Positions 1 to 13,888 of a stretch of DNA of 64,000 nt are shown here, one piece after another. The notes below the pieces were generated by a model. The model did not search any database, was not told the origin of the DNA, and saw nothing but the letters and a program-made list of their open reading frames with translations. The stretch covers positions 330,001 through 394,000 of the forward strand of contig NC_091870.1 of assembly GCF_019399895.1 (NCBI RefSeq). Reading direction: 5' to 3'. A program made the position numbers and the translations under genes. How positions within the stretch are numbered: position 1 is the first letter of the stretch; each line of letters opens with the position of its first letter. The DNA is from Cardiocondyla obscurior. Lineage: Eukaryota > Arthropoda > Insecta > Hymenoptera > Formicidae.

Positions 1-1283
1 CGTGTGTATAACGTGTGTAGCAAATGGGCTTATATGGTCGTCGATAGAGAGGTGGTTACATCCTCGCTACAATAGATCAAGCGAAACAATCAATCGGGAT
101 AATCCAGTGGACAAGGGGAGCAGGTGACCATTGCAGTTTCATATACGTAAGAAAAGAGGTGTGTGGGGAAAGAACAGATTTCGCATACGGCGCTACAGCT
201 AGGCATAGGAAAGTCAACGACAAGGCAACTCATACTTAAGATAAATTCATACAAAAAAAACCAGAAAAAAATTATTATTGTAATTAAAAGCATGTTTTTT
301 AGAGAAGAGAAATATCTGAGTTATATACTGCGATTTAAAACGCTTCGTTCATTTCGTATGGCTCAAGTCTCGTTGTTTGTTTGTTTAAGTAAATGAAAAT
401 TTATATATCAAATGCACGTGACAAGTACGATACCGTTCCATTACCTTTTGATATTTTCAAAAGCGTGCAGTTTTATCTGTATCACGTTCTGTTTGGTTTT
501 TATTCGTTTTGTTTAGCTACGCACTTACTTTACTAATTAAAAATGTTTTTCTTTTTTTTTTTTTTTTTCTTGCGCTGAAAAAAGAACATTTAATAAAGAT
601 ATTTTGCAGCACGACAGAATCTTAAGTATGAGCGGCATTCGATGTGAAATTTTTCTCGTTGCATGTATGTACACCATGAGTATGTACAAAGAGGGCAGTA
701 AGTACGCAAGAAAATTAATTAACCGCGCAGTCGAGCTTAGCTAAAAAATTAGCAGCGTCAGATAAATATATCCGCCGGCGTTAATCGATATAAGACTAGC
801 TTAAAAATTGTACAGCGGATAAGAACGGACTTGAGGGAGCGTCACGAGTTTGGAGAACGACAAGCGTATGTACAACGAACGCTGAAAAAAAAAATCGCAA
901 GATATACTCTTGTTGGAATTTACCGCTATGACTCTTTCGCGAGTAAGACGGTGAGTCTCTTCGAGACTTCCGTGAAGTAGTTGAATAGGCCTCGGAATGC
1001 CTGGGCGCGATCGTCGTGAAAGCGATCGCGTGATTTATTTGGCGCTACTTAAAGGGACGTCCTACTAAGTACGCACGTGACGAATTAAAACTGAGTTTGC
1101 AGTAGCCGTGGAAAGTCTCAAGTCGCAGGAAATTAACCGATCGCATCGAAATGTCAGAATAATCGAACATGACCGATGAATTTCTAACGTCTCAAAGCTT
1201 CCTACGCCAATAGATCTGGACTTGTGTGTCGATAATTAATGGGTAGAAATGTGCGATCGTACGACGTGTAAGCTAGTTCATAC
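1..1283 (-). other. Start of para intron 1 (non-coding)
   Basis: This stretch lies downstream of the para first coding exon on the minus strand, so it is inside the gene. It contains short A and T runs (for example near 549-570) and no ORF with a recognisable product. I see no further para exon before the window edge. Confidence 0.75.
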
Positions 1284-1430
1284 CTCGCCTTCCGCTCTTC
1301 TTTGCTGAAGCTCCCTTTGCCTGGCCTCTTCCTCAGCGATGCGAGCCTCGATCGCTGCCAGGGATTCCCGCGTGAACGGACGGAACAAACTTCTTTCTTC
1401 CTCTGATATAGAGTCAGAATCTTCGGACAT
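1284..1430 (-). CDS. para: Voltage-gated sodium channel alpha subunit Para, first coding exon (partial gene)
   Basis: This exon encodes the cytoplasmic N-terminus of the voltage-gated sodium channel of neuronal membranes. Read on the minus strand from the ATG at 1430, it gives 49 residues beginning MSEDSDSISEEERSLFRPFT and ending in RRAEGE. From memory this is the near-invariant start of insect Para proteins. The exon ends in a complete codon followed by a GTATGA donor at 1283. A plausible acceptor (TTCGCAG) lies 5' of the ATG and would start the exon at 1461, so there is probably at least one upstream untranslated exon at higher coordinates. The rest of the gene lies off the left edge. The acidic SEDSDSISEEE segment and the FRPFTRESL motif are the strongest identifiers. 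The match is based on recalled family sequence, but the run of identity makes another identity unlikely. Confidence 0.95.
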
Positions 1431-4400
1431 TGTCTAGGCTGCGCACAGCTGAGCCACCTTCCTGCGAACGCAAATAGCGATGGGTGGAGGGAGATAAAAA
1501 CGAGCTAGAGAATACGAGGAGATAGGAAAGTATCGGAAAGAAGATTGGAATATGATATTACAAAGTTGAAACGTGAATAGGATGTTACATCGATGCATTC
1601 GAAACTCGATATTATCTGCTCCGTGGACTGACTAGCGACGGAAGATACCGGCGGAATCCGCGCGGAGGAGTTAAATAATGAGAGATGCGAAAACAGTTAA
1701 TCGAAGTAAAATTTCAACGGGAAGATAAAACGGGCGGTAAATGAGATGCGGGTGGGGTTGGCGAGCTGGACTCACTTTTGATCGGTGCTAACAGTTCCTG
1801 AAATGTGGCGTGCGCGTGTCCCACGACGCGAGGGGGTAGTAAAGTTGCTGTTGCGGCTGGCAGGGACGACGGGTCCGGTGCTGAAAGCGGCGCGACTTGC
1901 CGGCTACCGGCCGGTTCCTGAGCGTCGTCGATTCCGGGCGCGTCGTGCCCACGATGCGATCACACGACGCCGTTACGTACGGTCGGACGGATAAGGGCGC
2001 TCCGTGCAGCACGTCGATTACCGATCTGCCACTGCCTTTGCTCTCCCTCTTCTTGTCGATCGCCGTCACGCGAGTACCGCTGTTACCGCTGCTAATGCCG
2101 TTGCAGTCGCTGGTGCTACCGCTACTTCTAGTTTTATTCCTTTTGCGGATGCTGCTCTTGCTGCTGCTGCTGCTACCTGAATCTCGTTCCAACGAAATGG
2201 CGACGAGAAATGACGAACGCGCTGCGGCAGTGCGTGCTATGTCGGGGACCGTCCAACGCGAACCAAGATTTTTCATGTCCGACCTAGGAGAAGAGCCGAG
2301 CAAGCGCTGCGTTGCGATAAGACTGAAGATATCGCAATCTTGATATTTACGGAAACGCGCAAATGAGATAAATAGCTGCGCGGAAGCGATAATTAGTTAC
2401 GCGATTTCGCGAAATGGGTATTATGCTGCATTAACGTTGATTTTTTGACATATTCCGCGACGCAAATTGCAAAAGTTTAGCGGTAAATTAAATCGTTTTA
2501 ACGTCACGCATTTAGCTCGACGCAGGTTAATTACAGAAATGTGATTAGTATATTTTTTGGATATTTTAATTAGTACCACGAGGCCTCGTGGAAATCATTA
2601 GCGAGCAACGTCACCGAATAAATGAGACGCCCCGGCGAGCGGGCCGCTACTTCTACGAAAAGTGCATACTCACGTGTAAATGAAGCGACGGGTGCGATCA
2701 ATCCGTTATCCGAAATAACATAGTCTAGTCTTCGGTCGATTTTTATCTGCAACAAAAACAGAAGCCGGATGAGCGTGCTACTCTCAATTAAATATCGTCG
2801 TGTACAAAGAGCTCAAAAATTAGCATAACCACTTTGCGCAACTCACAAAACGTTTCCTCAAATTAAGAATTAGAATGCGTTATCTCAGAAAATAATTCCA
2901 TCGATACACCACGCGACGCGCGTACTGTTGCAATGTAAGTCTTGTAGTACTAATTAGATCGGGATTTGATATCTGCGCTTATACATGTACGAGTGAGATT
3001 CTCCCGCGCCCTAATTACCTGGAGCCTAGAGGATCGTATTTCCACCGTTTATCCCACCGGTATAACGAGGAGCGCGAGGCAGGCTTCCCAAGGGGCGATT
3101 TTTTTTGCAGCTGGATCGGCGATGATAAAAACACGTGCCCGGCGATAAGCGATCGCGATCGCGGACGTTCGCGCACTCGCGGAGGAATTTCACGCGCGAA
3201 TAACGCCGGCAACCCCCGTACACAGGCGGAGCCGCGGAAAGGTGTCGGTGGTCTTTGACCGAGTTTCGCGCGGTCGATCATATTCCGCCGAAACTCGGTC
3301 ACATGCGCTTATGCATCGGCGGCGGCGCGGCTCCGTGCGCGCCCGGCCTGGCGATACGCAACGTAGGAAAAGTAAGAGTGAAGGGCTGTTGTTCCCCAGT
3401 GGAACACGCACGCCGAGGCTCGGCCGGTGGTACCATCGTCGAACGAGTTCGACACGCGGCAGTTCTCGCGATATATTTATGGTACAGCTGTGCTATTCTT
3501 TTTTTTTTTTTTTTTTTTTCTTTCTCTCTTTTTCGACACTTGCAGAGCTTTTATTTGCCAGAGAGGAAAAGTACCGCGAAAAGTCTCGCGAGCAGACTTT
3601 ACGCATTTCTAGACAACGGACGGAAAGTTTGAGGATTTATTAACCGCGACGATTATACGTAGTAGCAATTGTATTTCTCTTTTTTCCCTTTTTTTTTCTT
3701 CTTTTTCTTTTCTCTTGCTTCTCTATTTTTACTCGTTAGAAATAAAATTGAAATTTTTTGAAAGGTTATTATTATATAAATTTTAAAATGACTAATGAAA
3801 TGCGATATGCTAGAAGTATTTGTGATCGAAGTGTTAACTTTGTCGTAAGAATTTTTTCAAAGGGCTAGTCTTTATTAAAAACGAAATCGACATCGTTCAT
3901 AAAATCGTGAGCTGCTTAAATTCGTTCTTTCACCGTGGAGCAGAGTTTTTTAAATTTCCACCCTCCCACCCACGTAGTTAAGCTGTAACGCTTACGTTAT
4001 AAGTAAAATTTTTTTTTAATTTTATTTTTAAATAAATACGCGCTACCAAATTGCTCCCGTAAATCTCGCCCGCGAAGGGATTTAATAGGAAAGTTTCACT
4101 CGAGTGGACACGATTTTAACACCCTTGTTAATCCAATTATCGTACTAATTGTGAAAGTGAATATAAATCAAACGATATTTTCTATTTGTCTTGTTAAATT
4201 AACGTCACATTTGACTATCTCGACTAATGATATCCTGTTACTACACAGAATAAATCGCAGAAGTGGAACAAGTCATATCTCGCTTCTAGTTACGACAAAA
4301 ATAAAAAAAAAAATAAAAAAAAAAAAAAGACAGAGTCGAAGCACGACTTCCATTCCGATATTCTCGTTCCTAATTAGACATTCGTATATATATATATGCG

Positions 4401-5080
4401 GGAGCAATTATGTTATTTTTTATATGACTGCATTATCGTGCTTCGTGTTACATTTATATAGTTGTCCTGTGGTTTTTCCGTGTACAAAGGAAATCGATGG
4501 TTTACAACTTCACGAGATGGTCAACGGGCAAATCGCGTGTCTCGAATCATTTAGTGCGTGTTATTTTTTTTTTTCCATCCAACTGCTTCAAACATAATAT
4601 AAAATTCATAGTTTTAGTTGTACTCCAAGTATGTAACTTTATTCGTTCATTATAAAACTCTACGGAATATTGTGAAAGCACAAGAGCGCGCGATCGTCTA
4701 CGTTGATTCCGGAAGAGATTACTTAATTGTTAGTTATTTGGATAACTTTTTTTTAACTAGCTTCTGGCATCTCGCTCGCGCATCTAAAATAGGGCGGAAA
4801 GCACGGCGGCGAGATAGATTTTCTAATTTTCAATTAAGGGATATATATTATATAGAAAGCCGCGAATCAATTAGCCAATTCCACGATATGGTATCGCATC
4901 CCCGTATCGAGTATGCGCTTGAACGGGGGGGTTGTATTTCACGGATATAGAAATGCAATAAAAAGCGGCGCTCCGCCAGCGTGCGAAGCGAGAAGAAACG
5001 AGGTCAACTATATCTGCGACAAATCGGCCTTCATCGAGAAATTATACGCGGTAACTGAAACGGGCGGCTACACCGAGCTT

Positions 5081-5113
5081 AACGAGTAATATTTCTAAAA
5101 GAAATTACTCGTT
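5081..5113. repeat. Short perfect-arm hairpin
   Basis: AACGAGTAAT followed by ATTTC is mirrored, after a five-base TAAAA loop, by GAAATTACTCGTT. The arms pair over about 13 bases with one unpaired base. It lies in the para upstream spacer with no adjoining gene. It could be a relic of a mobile element or a chance palindrome. Confidence 0.6.
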
Positions 5114-7732
5114 TCTCGATTCCCTTTCTGACCCTTTCGTAATTTTTTTTTTTCCCCCAGCCAAAGCGTAAATGCCCTCTTCGTTTCGTTCGCAACCGAC
5201 TGGCCTCTCGATTCACTCGCAATGACGCTTCCACAAAAATTGTCTACTTCTCACGTCCTTAACGCATAAAAACGTGGCGTAAAAAAGGATCTAAAAGAAC
5301 GTCAAGGAAGAAAACGATAAAATAATTCGCGCAAAATAATTTGCCTGCTAAAAGGTAAAGAGTATAAGGCTCTTTATTACGCGGTTAATATTAAATTCAA
5401 GATTACGCGCAGAGTGGCTGGCTAAAATCGCGCAGCGCGGATCGCAATCGTCCGTTAGTTAAGGATTTATAAAATCCGATTTATGATCGTGGGTTAAATA
5501 TCGAGCGGGACGGCAAATGCCGTTATTTCGAAAGACTTTTCAGTGCATCGTTTGTCCGGATTGCGGATCAATAAATAGCCGCGATGCATGCATCCGCGGC
5601 ACCGGTCGTATTAACGATGCGCGATCCATTTCAATTCTGACGTACATGCGGAAATGAGACACGGTTCGGCGCAGACGAGTCAGTTATCAGCGATCCAATC
5701 ACCCTTGACGTACTTCTAATGGCGATCGCGGGCTTCGGCATACTTTTAAGTAAATTAAATACACGCGCGTTATCACACATCGGCCGGTTGCCGCCGATGC
5801 GACTGGATTTCTGCGTGCGATATTCTATAACGCGGCGGTAAACGAAAAATGCATTTGGAAATATTTCGCGCAGTCGATTTTACGTGGCCGAGCACGCACC
5901 GATTGACGGGAAATGTTTAGAGAGTAAACGGCAGCAGAAACATCAAAAGTGTCCCATTTAATTTTACTCGACACATATAGAAGTCCCGTATCTGCGATCT
6001 GATAATTGGTTTCTTTTATCATTTCACTCGGTTCAATTGCTATCATATAATATTTTTAGTTACGTCGACGTATGCAACGAATAACTGTTACGTGCGAGTT
6101 GTTGTTCGTATTCCACACTTCCACCTCTGAGAAAAGTCGAAACTGTCGAGGCGCTCGATTTATTGCGCCGCGAGAAGAAATCTTTGACAAATTATTATTG
6201 AAAAGTTTCGAGCCGCGGTGTTTATTCCAAGACATAATCTTAGACGCGAGTATCGAACGCTGAGAATTCGCGACGCCACGAAGATACACCCGCGGAATAA
6301 TATTCGGAAAGCATTTGTGAATATTTTACAGTCGCGTGTTGTAAAAAAATAAAGAATGTCTTCGGCAATCGGTTATTCTTTCGAAAAAGTTTCGCAAGTA
6401 GGACATCGCGTCTTAAATATGTGATAAAAGAGAGGGGACACGAATTCCACGTGATTGCCGAGCCCGGAACGATCAATGGGAGCTATGTTCTCGGTAACGA
6501 CTTTTCCGAGATGGTCACCGGTGGGCGAATGTGATTCATCAGCCAGCCACAGCTCAGCCTAGCATTCCGCGTAATCGCAAAACGCCATATTCGTGGACCT
6601 TATACGGTAGCGCCACCGGAAACCACCCCTAGAGTGGAGGAAAACCCTTCCGATTGCTGGCAACGGTGGCTGGCTGGTGGGGCGACGCCGACGCCGACGC
6701 CGACGTCGCGTGACGTCACGAACCAGGCCGGGTACGTTGCGGAAAAACGTTGTCATGACGACGACCGCTGACGCTACCGTCATCGTCGCCGCACCGAGCC
6801 TTCCGACGTCGCCAATGCCAGCGCAATCGGGGAAAAGCGTTGAGGAGAAAAAAAAAGAAAAAAAAGAAAAAAAAAAAAAGAAAAGAAATAAATAAAAATG
6901 TCGTGGGTGTCGTACGTGCACGCGTTACGCAATTTGCGTCGTCGAGTCCGAATCGACACGAGTGTCGTAAATTCCAAAGGAATAGAATTGAACGCGGACG
7001 GACGTGGGTGATACCCGCGCGTAAACCAAGCAAGTCCATTTGCCGCCCGGATATATCTCGACATCAATCGCCCCGCGATGGGAAATTCCCCGGTCGTGGC
7101 CGTTAAAAAAACGCGCACCCCCTCCCCTCCCCCTTCGAGTCCTATATTTTTCACGCGTAGGAAGCGTTCCCACGCGTATTCGGAATTACAGGAATATCGC
7201 TGTATCGACGAGAGCCGAAAGTTGGAATTATTAACGGCATTAAGTTAAATTGTTGATTAGCGTCCCCGATTTGTAACAACCTCTTGGTCGACCGCCTCGC
7301 CGAAATGATTTCGACTCTCGGAATATTCGGTATTTTCCATTTGAATTTTGTCGACAAGGACCCTAACTCGATAACACCCTTCTGCGATTTATTCAGCCAT
7401 TCTTCGATTTCTTTGTATACGTGAAAAGAAAGATGAATATTTTATATTCCAGTTTACAACCGCGGGAATAAAGGAAAGTTTGCAACGTGTCGGACTGAAG
7501 ACGAGGAAGGATCGCTTTGGTTTAAAGATTTATTTTCGTGTTTTGGGATTCGCTCTACTGAGTTGTAGCTATTAAAGTCGCCCGATCTGAAATATCTGCA
7601 ACGTACAGCAGCAACCCAATAGCATTTCGTACAAATGTGGCTTTTTCGAGAACTATGAGTAGCGACGCGGAAGTTCCCGAGGTTTTACATTCACGTAATT
7701 AATTCCGCTGAAGAGAACCTTGTAGTTTGCGG

Positions 7733-7763
<31 letters not shown>

Positions 7764-8413
7764 ATAAAAATAAAAATTTGCCGCAGAGAGCGAAGCGTTA
7801 CCGTTAGGATCATTTATTCAATTACGTAAAAACGAAGCTCGCAGGCCTAAGTTAAGGCGAAAGTATTTGCACGCGACTTGAATAAGAAATAAATTATTGC
7901 GCCACGTTCAGTCTTCTTTGGCGAGATCGGATGCGTTTTCGAGGTTGCTTACAAATCGCGCGTTAAAAAAATTTAATCACGTTATATTTTCAGTAAAGCA
8001 ATTTATAGGAGCGCAATTGTAACGCTGTCGGTGAATCCTATAATTTCACGAGACGATGATTCAACGATATACGTAGAACGGCAAAATCTTGTAATAACCT
8101 TACGGGTAGTTAAGGAGATTGTTACAGAACTCGATGAAAACGAGAATACGACAGTGGAGGAAAATTGGTTCGCGTCTACGTGTCTGACGTGGCGACAGTG
8201 ATAATGTTGAATGGGCGTGCTTGGAGTTATTTAGACCGTCTAAATGTCGTCCGATTCACGTCATTTCGACGAAACGCTTTGACTCATTGAAAGAATCCCC
8301 CCCGAGTGCGTGGGACAGCTGCAAACGAATACGGATTATACTTGCGCTATCAGTTAAATATAAAGCTCGCGAAGTAATTTTTATACGAATAAATTAACTA
8401 TAGCTTTAATAAG

Positions 8414-8444
<31 letters not shown>

Positions 8445-10440
8445 TTACAAATGACACTTTTATTCGAAACGCGATAAAGCAAATATTAAAACAGCCAATA
8501 AAACAACACTGAAACACGCTGCGGCGTTTACAAAGCATTGAAATCAATTAAAAATTATACCTACACGCGGTTTACATTGCTTTAAAACCGTCTATCCGCA
8601 ATACGGAATAATGAGAAAACATTTGTTAGCTGGAGAAATATTCGATCGCAACAAGGGCTTATTTACGTCAAGCAATTACGGTCGCCGAAGTAGTGATACC
8701 TATCTGCGATCAGGCAAACGGACGAGGAGTTCGCGGCGCATTAAACGCGATATATCAAATACTCGCTCATACGAAATGGCGTTGGTATCAGCGTTATTAA
8801 TTTCTATTTTAGGTGCCCGGCGAAAGCGAGATGGAGGAACAGGGGGCCGCGAAGGTACGGCAGGGAAAGGTCGGGAAATATTTGAGACGGGTCGCGTGGG
8901 CACGCGAGATATGAAAATCTCGACGGCGCGTAATCCGCCGGGAGGATATATCGCGAAAAATGCGGTAAAGCCCGGTGTCGGGCGGGCGCGCGTTAAACGT
9001 GCCAGCCGAGTAGAAAAACGGCATATATCCCGTACGTGTGCCAGTCGTTGGATTCGCGACGTTCCGCACCGGCGCGCGACCCACAAAAGACGACGCAAAG
9101 TATATACCCGCGAAACAGGGCCATGCGTTCGTGCGAGGGCAATCGATCGATTGCCCGCTTGCCCGCCCGCTTGACTTTCTTGACGGTTCGGCTCGGCTCG
9201 GCTCGGCATTGCGCTTCCAAGAATCCCGCCTCCGCCCGTCTTCAACCCACCCCCTCCCCCCTCCCCCCCCACACGCACGAAATCCCGCACTTGGCTTTTT
9301 AATCGCTTCAATGGAGAAGCACGTCACCGTCATTTCTCCACGCGGAAGAAAAAGGGGAGGGGAGAAACGAGGGAGCACGACGCGGTTTGTTAATTAATTA
9401 ATTAATTTATAGTTGAAGCGGGAAAATCACGAGAATTATTAAAGTTGAAAGCTAAGCTAATTGAAAACTCTCTGTTAATGTACGAGGGAAGAGATTAACT
9501 CTTTGCACTTTGACGAAAGCTCGCGGGAATAACTATGCGATGTAATATAAATATTATTTCGAGATCGGGGTAATATTGACGCTACCCCGACTCGTGAGTT
9601 TCATTAATGTAGTTTTTTCCGCCGACGCGTTAGTGTTCCGATACAGGATTATAATCAACGCGAGCGGATTTATCGTTACGAATAAAAACTTTGATTTATG
9701 ACGGCAGGTCTCGACCGAGATAAACTATCGGCTGTGCGAATAAACGACGGCAATTTGAACTCTTGGAACGATTGACATAATACAGACCCACCCTCAGTGC
9801 GGAATAATGGCGAATAACGATGAATTTCACGGTTTAGAAAGCAGCCCGCATAACGCTTTACTTTATCTCGTAACCTATTTTCTTTTTTTTTTCCTCGCCC
9901 CTCTGTTCTCTTTCTCAACCTGCCTACCATTTCTTTGACTCCCCCTAAAGCCGATTATTTCGCGCACAAAAAGGGATTAAATTCTTACTACACACGTTCG
10001 GAGTGCAATTGAAATCGTCCTCGTAGTATCGCAACGTCGAAATTACATCTACTTCATCATCCGATTTCTAAGTCGAATTAAATCCATAATCTGCATTGCG
10101 TTGAATCGTTACGTATTCGTGAGAGAAAAGACATCCAAGGCGGGGATATCAATTTTGAATTATATTATAATACCGCCCACGTGTCTGAATGAATTGTCCG
10201 CAGAGCCGACTTACGTAATTCATTGAACGGCCGAGGTGAGAATATATCTGATATCTTGACACGCATTGTGTCTCTTGTAAATAGCTCGGCGCTAATGGGA
10301 TGGAAAGATACGATAAGGCACGGCCGTTTCGAATCGGTCAGCGCGAAATGAACGGACGACCCCCTTGGCGGAAGACAATGGGATTATCGGCGCTTGCGAA
10401 AATCCATCCCTCGGCGGGTCTCTGGAGCACCCGGGTGCGC

Positions 10441-10460
10441 CTGTACTCGTCCGAGTACAG
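10441..10460. repeat. 20-bp perfect palindrome
   Basis: CTGTACTCG and CGAGTACAG flank a two-base TC centre, so the arms are perfectly complementary. Further GAGTAC and GTACTC words follow up to about 10490, giving a local cluster of the same hexamer on both strands. This fits clustered binding sites, but no known factor is assigned. Confidence 0.6.
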
Positions 10461-12100
10461 TACACGTCGAGTACACTCGTACTTGAGAACGACGCGGATG
10501 AAGGGAAGCGTAGCGCACCTGTTGCGTTCGTTCGCCCCGTAAAACCTGCTCCTTTTCCCGCCCAACCCTCCCGCTGCTGCTGCCGCTGCTGCTGCACCCT
10601 TTTTTTCTACGCGCGCGCGCACTTGCGGGAGAGCCCGACTGGACGTTGTCCGTCACAAAAATCAGGCGAGATTCGATTTCAAACGAAAGGACCGTAGCTT
10701 TCCACAAAGCGGCGTGTCACCCTAGCTCGACGTCGGATTTTATGTCTTATTAAATTTTACGTAAAGTTATATTCGGAAGCGGATTCGATTTTAAATAAAG
10801 ATTCTACCGCGAGCACGAGTCTGGCACGTATACGAAAAGCAACCCTTGCGCTTCGTACAGCTATTTTCGAAATCGAACTAAATAACGTCGGCGGGAATAA
10901 AATAAAAAAAGAAAAAAAAAAAAGACGAAAGGGAAATAATATATCAGTTGATAAAATGTCAGCGGACAGTTTTATATAATCGGCCAAGATGTTAGAAGCG
11001 GGGCACTGCCTACGCCGCGTTCAGACGGCGCTAAAAAAGGAACCGGCTTCGCGCGAGGGCACAGTTATCCCGGCATCTTTCCACCTTTTTATCCTCGGAG
11101 CGTGCCGTCGCTCTTAACGCGGAAACTAAATCCCGTTTTAGCACGGATCGGCGATCTGCGCGCAGAGCACGTGACGCGACCCTTGACATTACGCCCTATC
11201 GATCGTTTATTTATGCCGAGGGATGATTTATCAAACTTTAAAGGGATCCCGAGCGGACTGTCTCGTATCAGCCGGCCGGGCGTATATCAATTATTCTCGC
11301 GTTTCGCCCATTTCGTGCACTTGTACGCGCGGAATGCGAGAGCGGCACGCGAGTATGCGCGGAATCGGGGAATTCCGCCTGGTGCTCGCCCCGGTGAACG
11401 CGTGCGGCGGGGTGTGTACGTGTTCACGTCGGTTACGTCGATAGAAGGGGAATATCTGTGCCGTGCCACACAAAGGTGCCGAGGGCTGAAGCGCGCTCGC
11501 GCCTCCGCGTTGCCTTCAATGGACGATGACGTAAGTTACGTTCTGTTCACGCACGATTACGCAGCGGAACGAGCCGCTCTAAGTTCAAGTATGCCCGCGA
11601 AAGGGTGCCGCTAATACGAGCACCGCTAACGAAGGCAGGACCGACGGCGTTTAATCGAAACTCGAGCTCACCCCGATTGAGAAAGAGAAGCCCTCGCATT
11701 TTGCAAGATATCCCCCGGATCGATCGTCGCCGCAAACTTCGGTAACCTGCAGTTCCTTAATGTACTTAAAAATAGATTTCTTTCTCGTGCGCGCGACAAG
11801 AGAACGTTATCTTTATTAATATTTCTTTGCGCGATTAATTTCAAGAGTTGCCTAATAAAAAAAATTCCTCTCGCTTGCGTGCCTTTAGTGCGAGAAACCG
11901 CGAATACCCTTTTTTCTCACCGCGGGAGAAAATCCTCGGCGGCTAAGCAGCGGAGATTCGCGCGTGATAATAATAATCCACGTTGCTAGCGAAAGCGGCA
12001 GGAAGCGAGAGTGATAAACGGCCCACTCAAAAAAAAAAGAAAAAAAAAGCGCGTTTCGTTACAGCCGCAACGCAAGTCGCACGGGAGAAAGTCCTCCGAG

Positions 12101-12123
12101 GCGTCGTCGTCGTCGTCGTCGTG
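12101..12123 (+). repeat. (GTC)n trinucleotide repeat
   Basis: Seven consecutive GTC units lie in the CpG-rich spacer. This is a simple sequence repeat with no gene around it. Confidence 0.85.
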
Positions 12124-13624
12124 CACGGTGATCGATACCATCGCGCGGCTCTCAAGCGGATCGTGCAGCTCGTATTGACCGGCAATTTTCGCGCGGAGGA
12201 AGGTCACCGGCTGGCAGACATGTCACAATCATTGCCGTAATCGCGGCCGCGATCGATTGCGCCGATCGAACCGACCTTGTTCGACGCGTGCTATTAACCG
12301 CACGACGATTCCGCGTCGGTCAACGAAACATTTTCCAGATCTCTCGCGGCGCATCTGGGAAATTAATATTGCTTAAACGAATTGACGACCTATCTTTTCA
12401 CATCCTCTTTTTCTCGCGTCGCACAGTCTTTTAGATTACGTGCGATATAGATTTCTTCAGTTTCAATAATTATTATAAAAAATCCTTGCGCGACGTGATT
12501 CGGCATTTAATCAGAAATTCGTCGACCGCGGATACATCATTCACGCGAAACGCAACGATTTTATTGATTGGACGAGCAGTACTATGGCATTCGCGTTCGC
12601 GGAAAAATTGTGCCGTTTAATTTACGAGCCTAATAAAAATTCCAAATGCTTTTAAGTACGATAAATAAATCGCCAGGTGCTAAATACTAAGGTACAAATA
12701 TTAATTCGCTATCGAATACGTGAAAACAAATTACTCGCGCTAGTGGTTGTTACCGCGCGTAATTCGCGCTCGAGTCAAAGCGAGCACCGAGGCGGAGAGC
12801 GACGGCACGAGTTCAGGATCTTCCCGACATAATCCTCGTGCCGATCGTCGTCGTCCGCGAGCCCGTCGGGCGCACGACCGATCCCTAACCTAACCGTGAG
12901 CGGCGTCGATCGATATATCGGGAATGGCAGCCGCGGCAGAGCCGCGCGCGTCACGCTACGTATTCGCGGGATGATGTACGCGGGAGAGTTTGTATGGCGG
13001 TACACCTTACCATTCGATTGCCAGTCCTATCGCGCCTCGTAATCGGGAGCTCGTTACGTCGATGTAAACGGCAACCTGCACCCCCGCGGACCGTCGAGCT
13101 CCGCCGAGCGTCGCGAGCGCCGCGCCGCACGCGCCAGTCCAAGTGGTCGAAATCAACGACTGGTCAGACATAGCGTCCGCTCTTCTAACTTCCGCGCTTC
13201 ACTTCGATTATCGCGGCGACTCTTATAGTCTGGCCCGGGAAAAGAAAAAAAAAAAAAAAAAACTTTTTGCTCATAACGTTATATAACGCAAACGTAATGT
13301 ATTTTTACCGCCGTTCGAAGAGGGCAGACCTCTCGGGGAAAAGTAATGGTGTAAGTATCACGTTGTGTACTTTTTCTTTTTTTTTTTTCTTTTTTTCTTC
13401 GCGGCTGTTTTTTTTTTCTCCCCCCGATTTTACGTAAATTCGTGCGTCTCGACGATTTAATATTAAGATCGAATGTCTGAACGTAGATAAAAGTAACCGA
13501 GCTGAAAGAAATAATAACTTATCGTCGATCTGGTTATTTGATCTTGGCGCAGCTCGGATTTAATGCTACTTGCAAATTCTGATCTAGCCTCGTTGTTTCC
13601 CCGGTGAGAAATTGGAGATCGCTA

Positions 13625-13888
13625 ATGGATTCTATTATTACTGCCAAGTTTGACATCGTATGCCAAACTTGTGGATTTGTTCCAGTTGAAATGTATCAGC
13701 CGTGCTATTATGGATCTATCATTACTCCCACGGTACGTGCCAGGCATTATCTTATTAATATGTATCATTATAATGTACGCCCCCGTATACCTCTACGTTG
13801 CTTATTCGCGCTATATTTACGGCAGCTACGCCCGTGGTCCTACGGAATGTCAAACAGCCCGTCGCGCCTAACATCGCGGGACGTTTGA
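13625..13888 (+). other. Uncertain ORF pair with a hydrophobic stretch
   Basis: An ATG at 13625 opens a frame beginning MDSIITAKFDIVCQTCGF that contains the motif QPCYYG near 13712. At about 13730 a +1 frame becomes the more protein-like one, with a strongly hydrophobic run (PGIILLICIIIMYAPVYLYV) ending at a stop near 13871. A GTACGT donor-like site lies at the frame change, but no acceptor can be used at that distance. It could be one exon of an unknown gene, a decayed membrane-protein gene, or chance. I do not recognise a family and make no functional call. Confidence 0.2.

Larger units (their letters stand above)
1431..13600. other. Long CpG-rich spacer upstream of para
   Basis: About 12 kb with no recognisable protein-coding exon. 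ORFs here are GC-driven and overlap each other in several frames, giving Arg/Ser/Pro-rich translations with no domain. It is the 5' flank of para, so untranslated exons and enhancers are expected somewhere in it, but none can be placed from sequence alone. Visible structure includes homopolymer A/T tracts (7733-7758, 8418-8443), a GTC repeat (12101-12123), a short hairpin (5081-5113) and a 20-bp palindrome (10441-10460). Confidence 0.6.

Noticed and set aside
1788..2343. Opposed 171 and 148-codon ORFs with Ser or Leu runs
   Set aside because: The runs come from CTG/CAG-type repeats and there is no family motif. It may be part of para 5' untranslated sequence, but that cannot be shown.
8611..9397. 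Cluster of 75-203-codon ORFs on both strands
   Set aside because: Five or more mutually overlapping frames with low-complexity basic translations. This is a composition effect.
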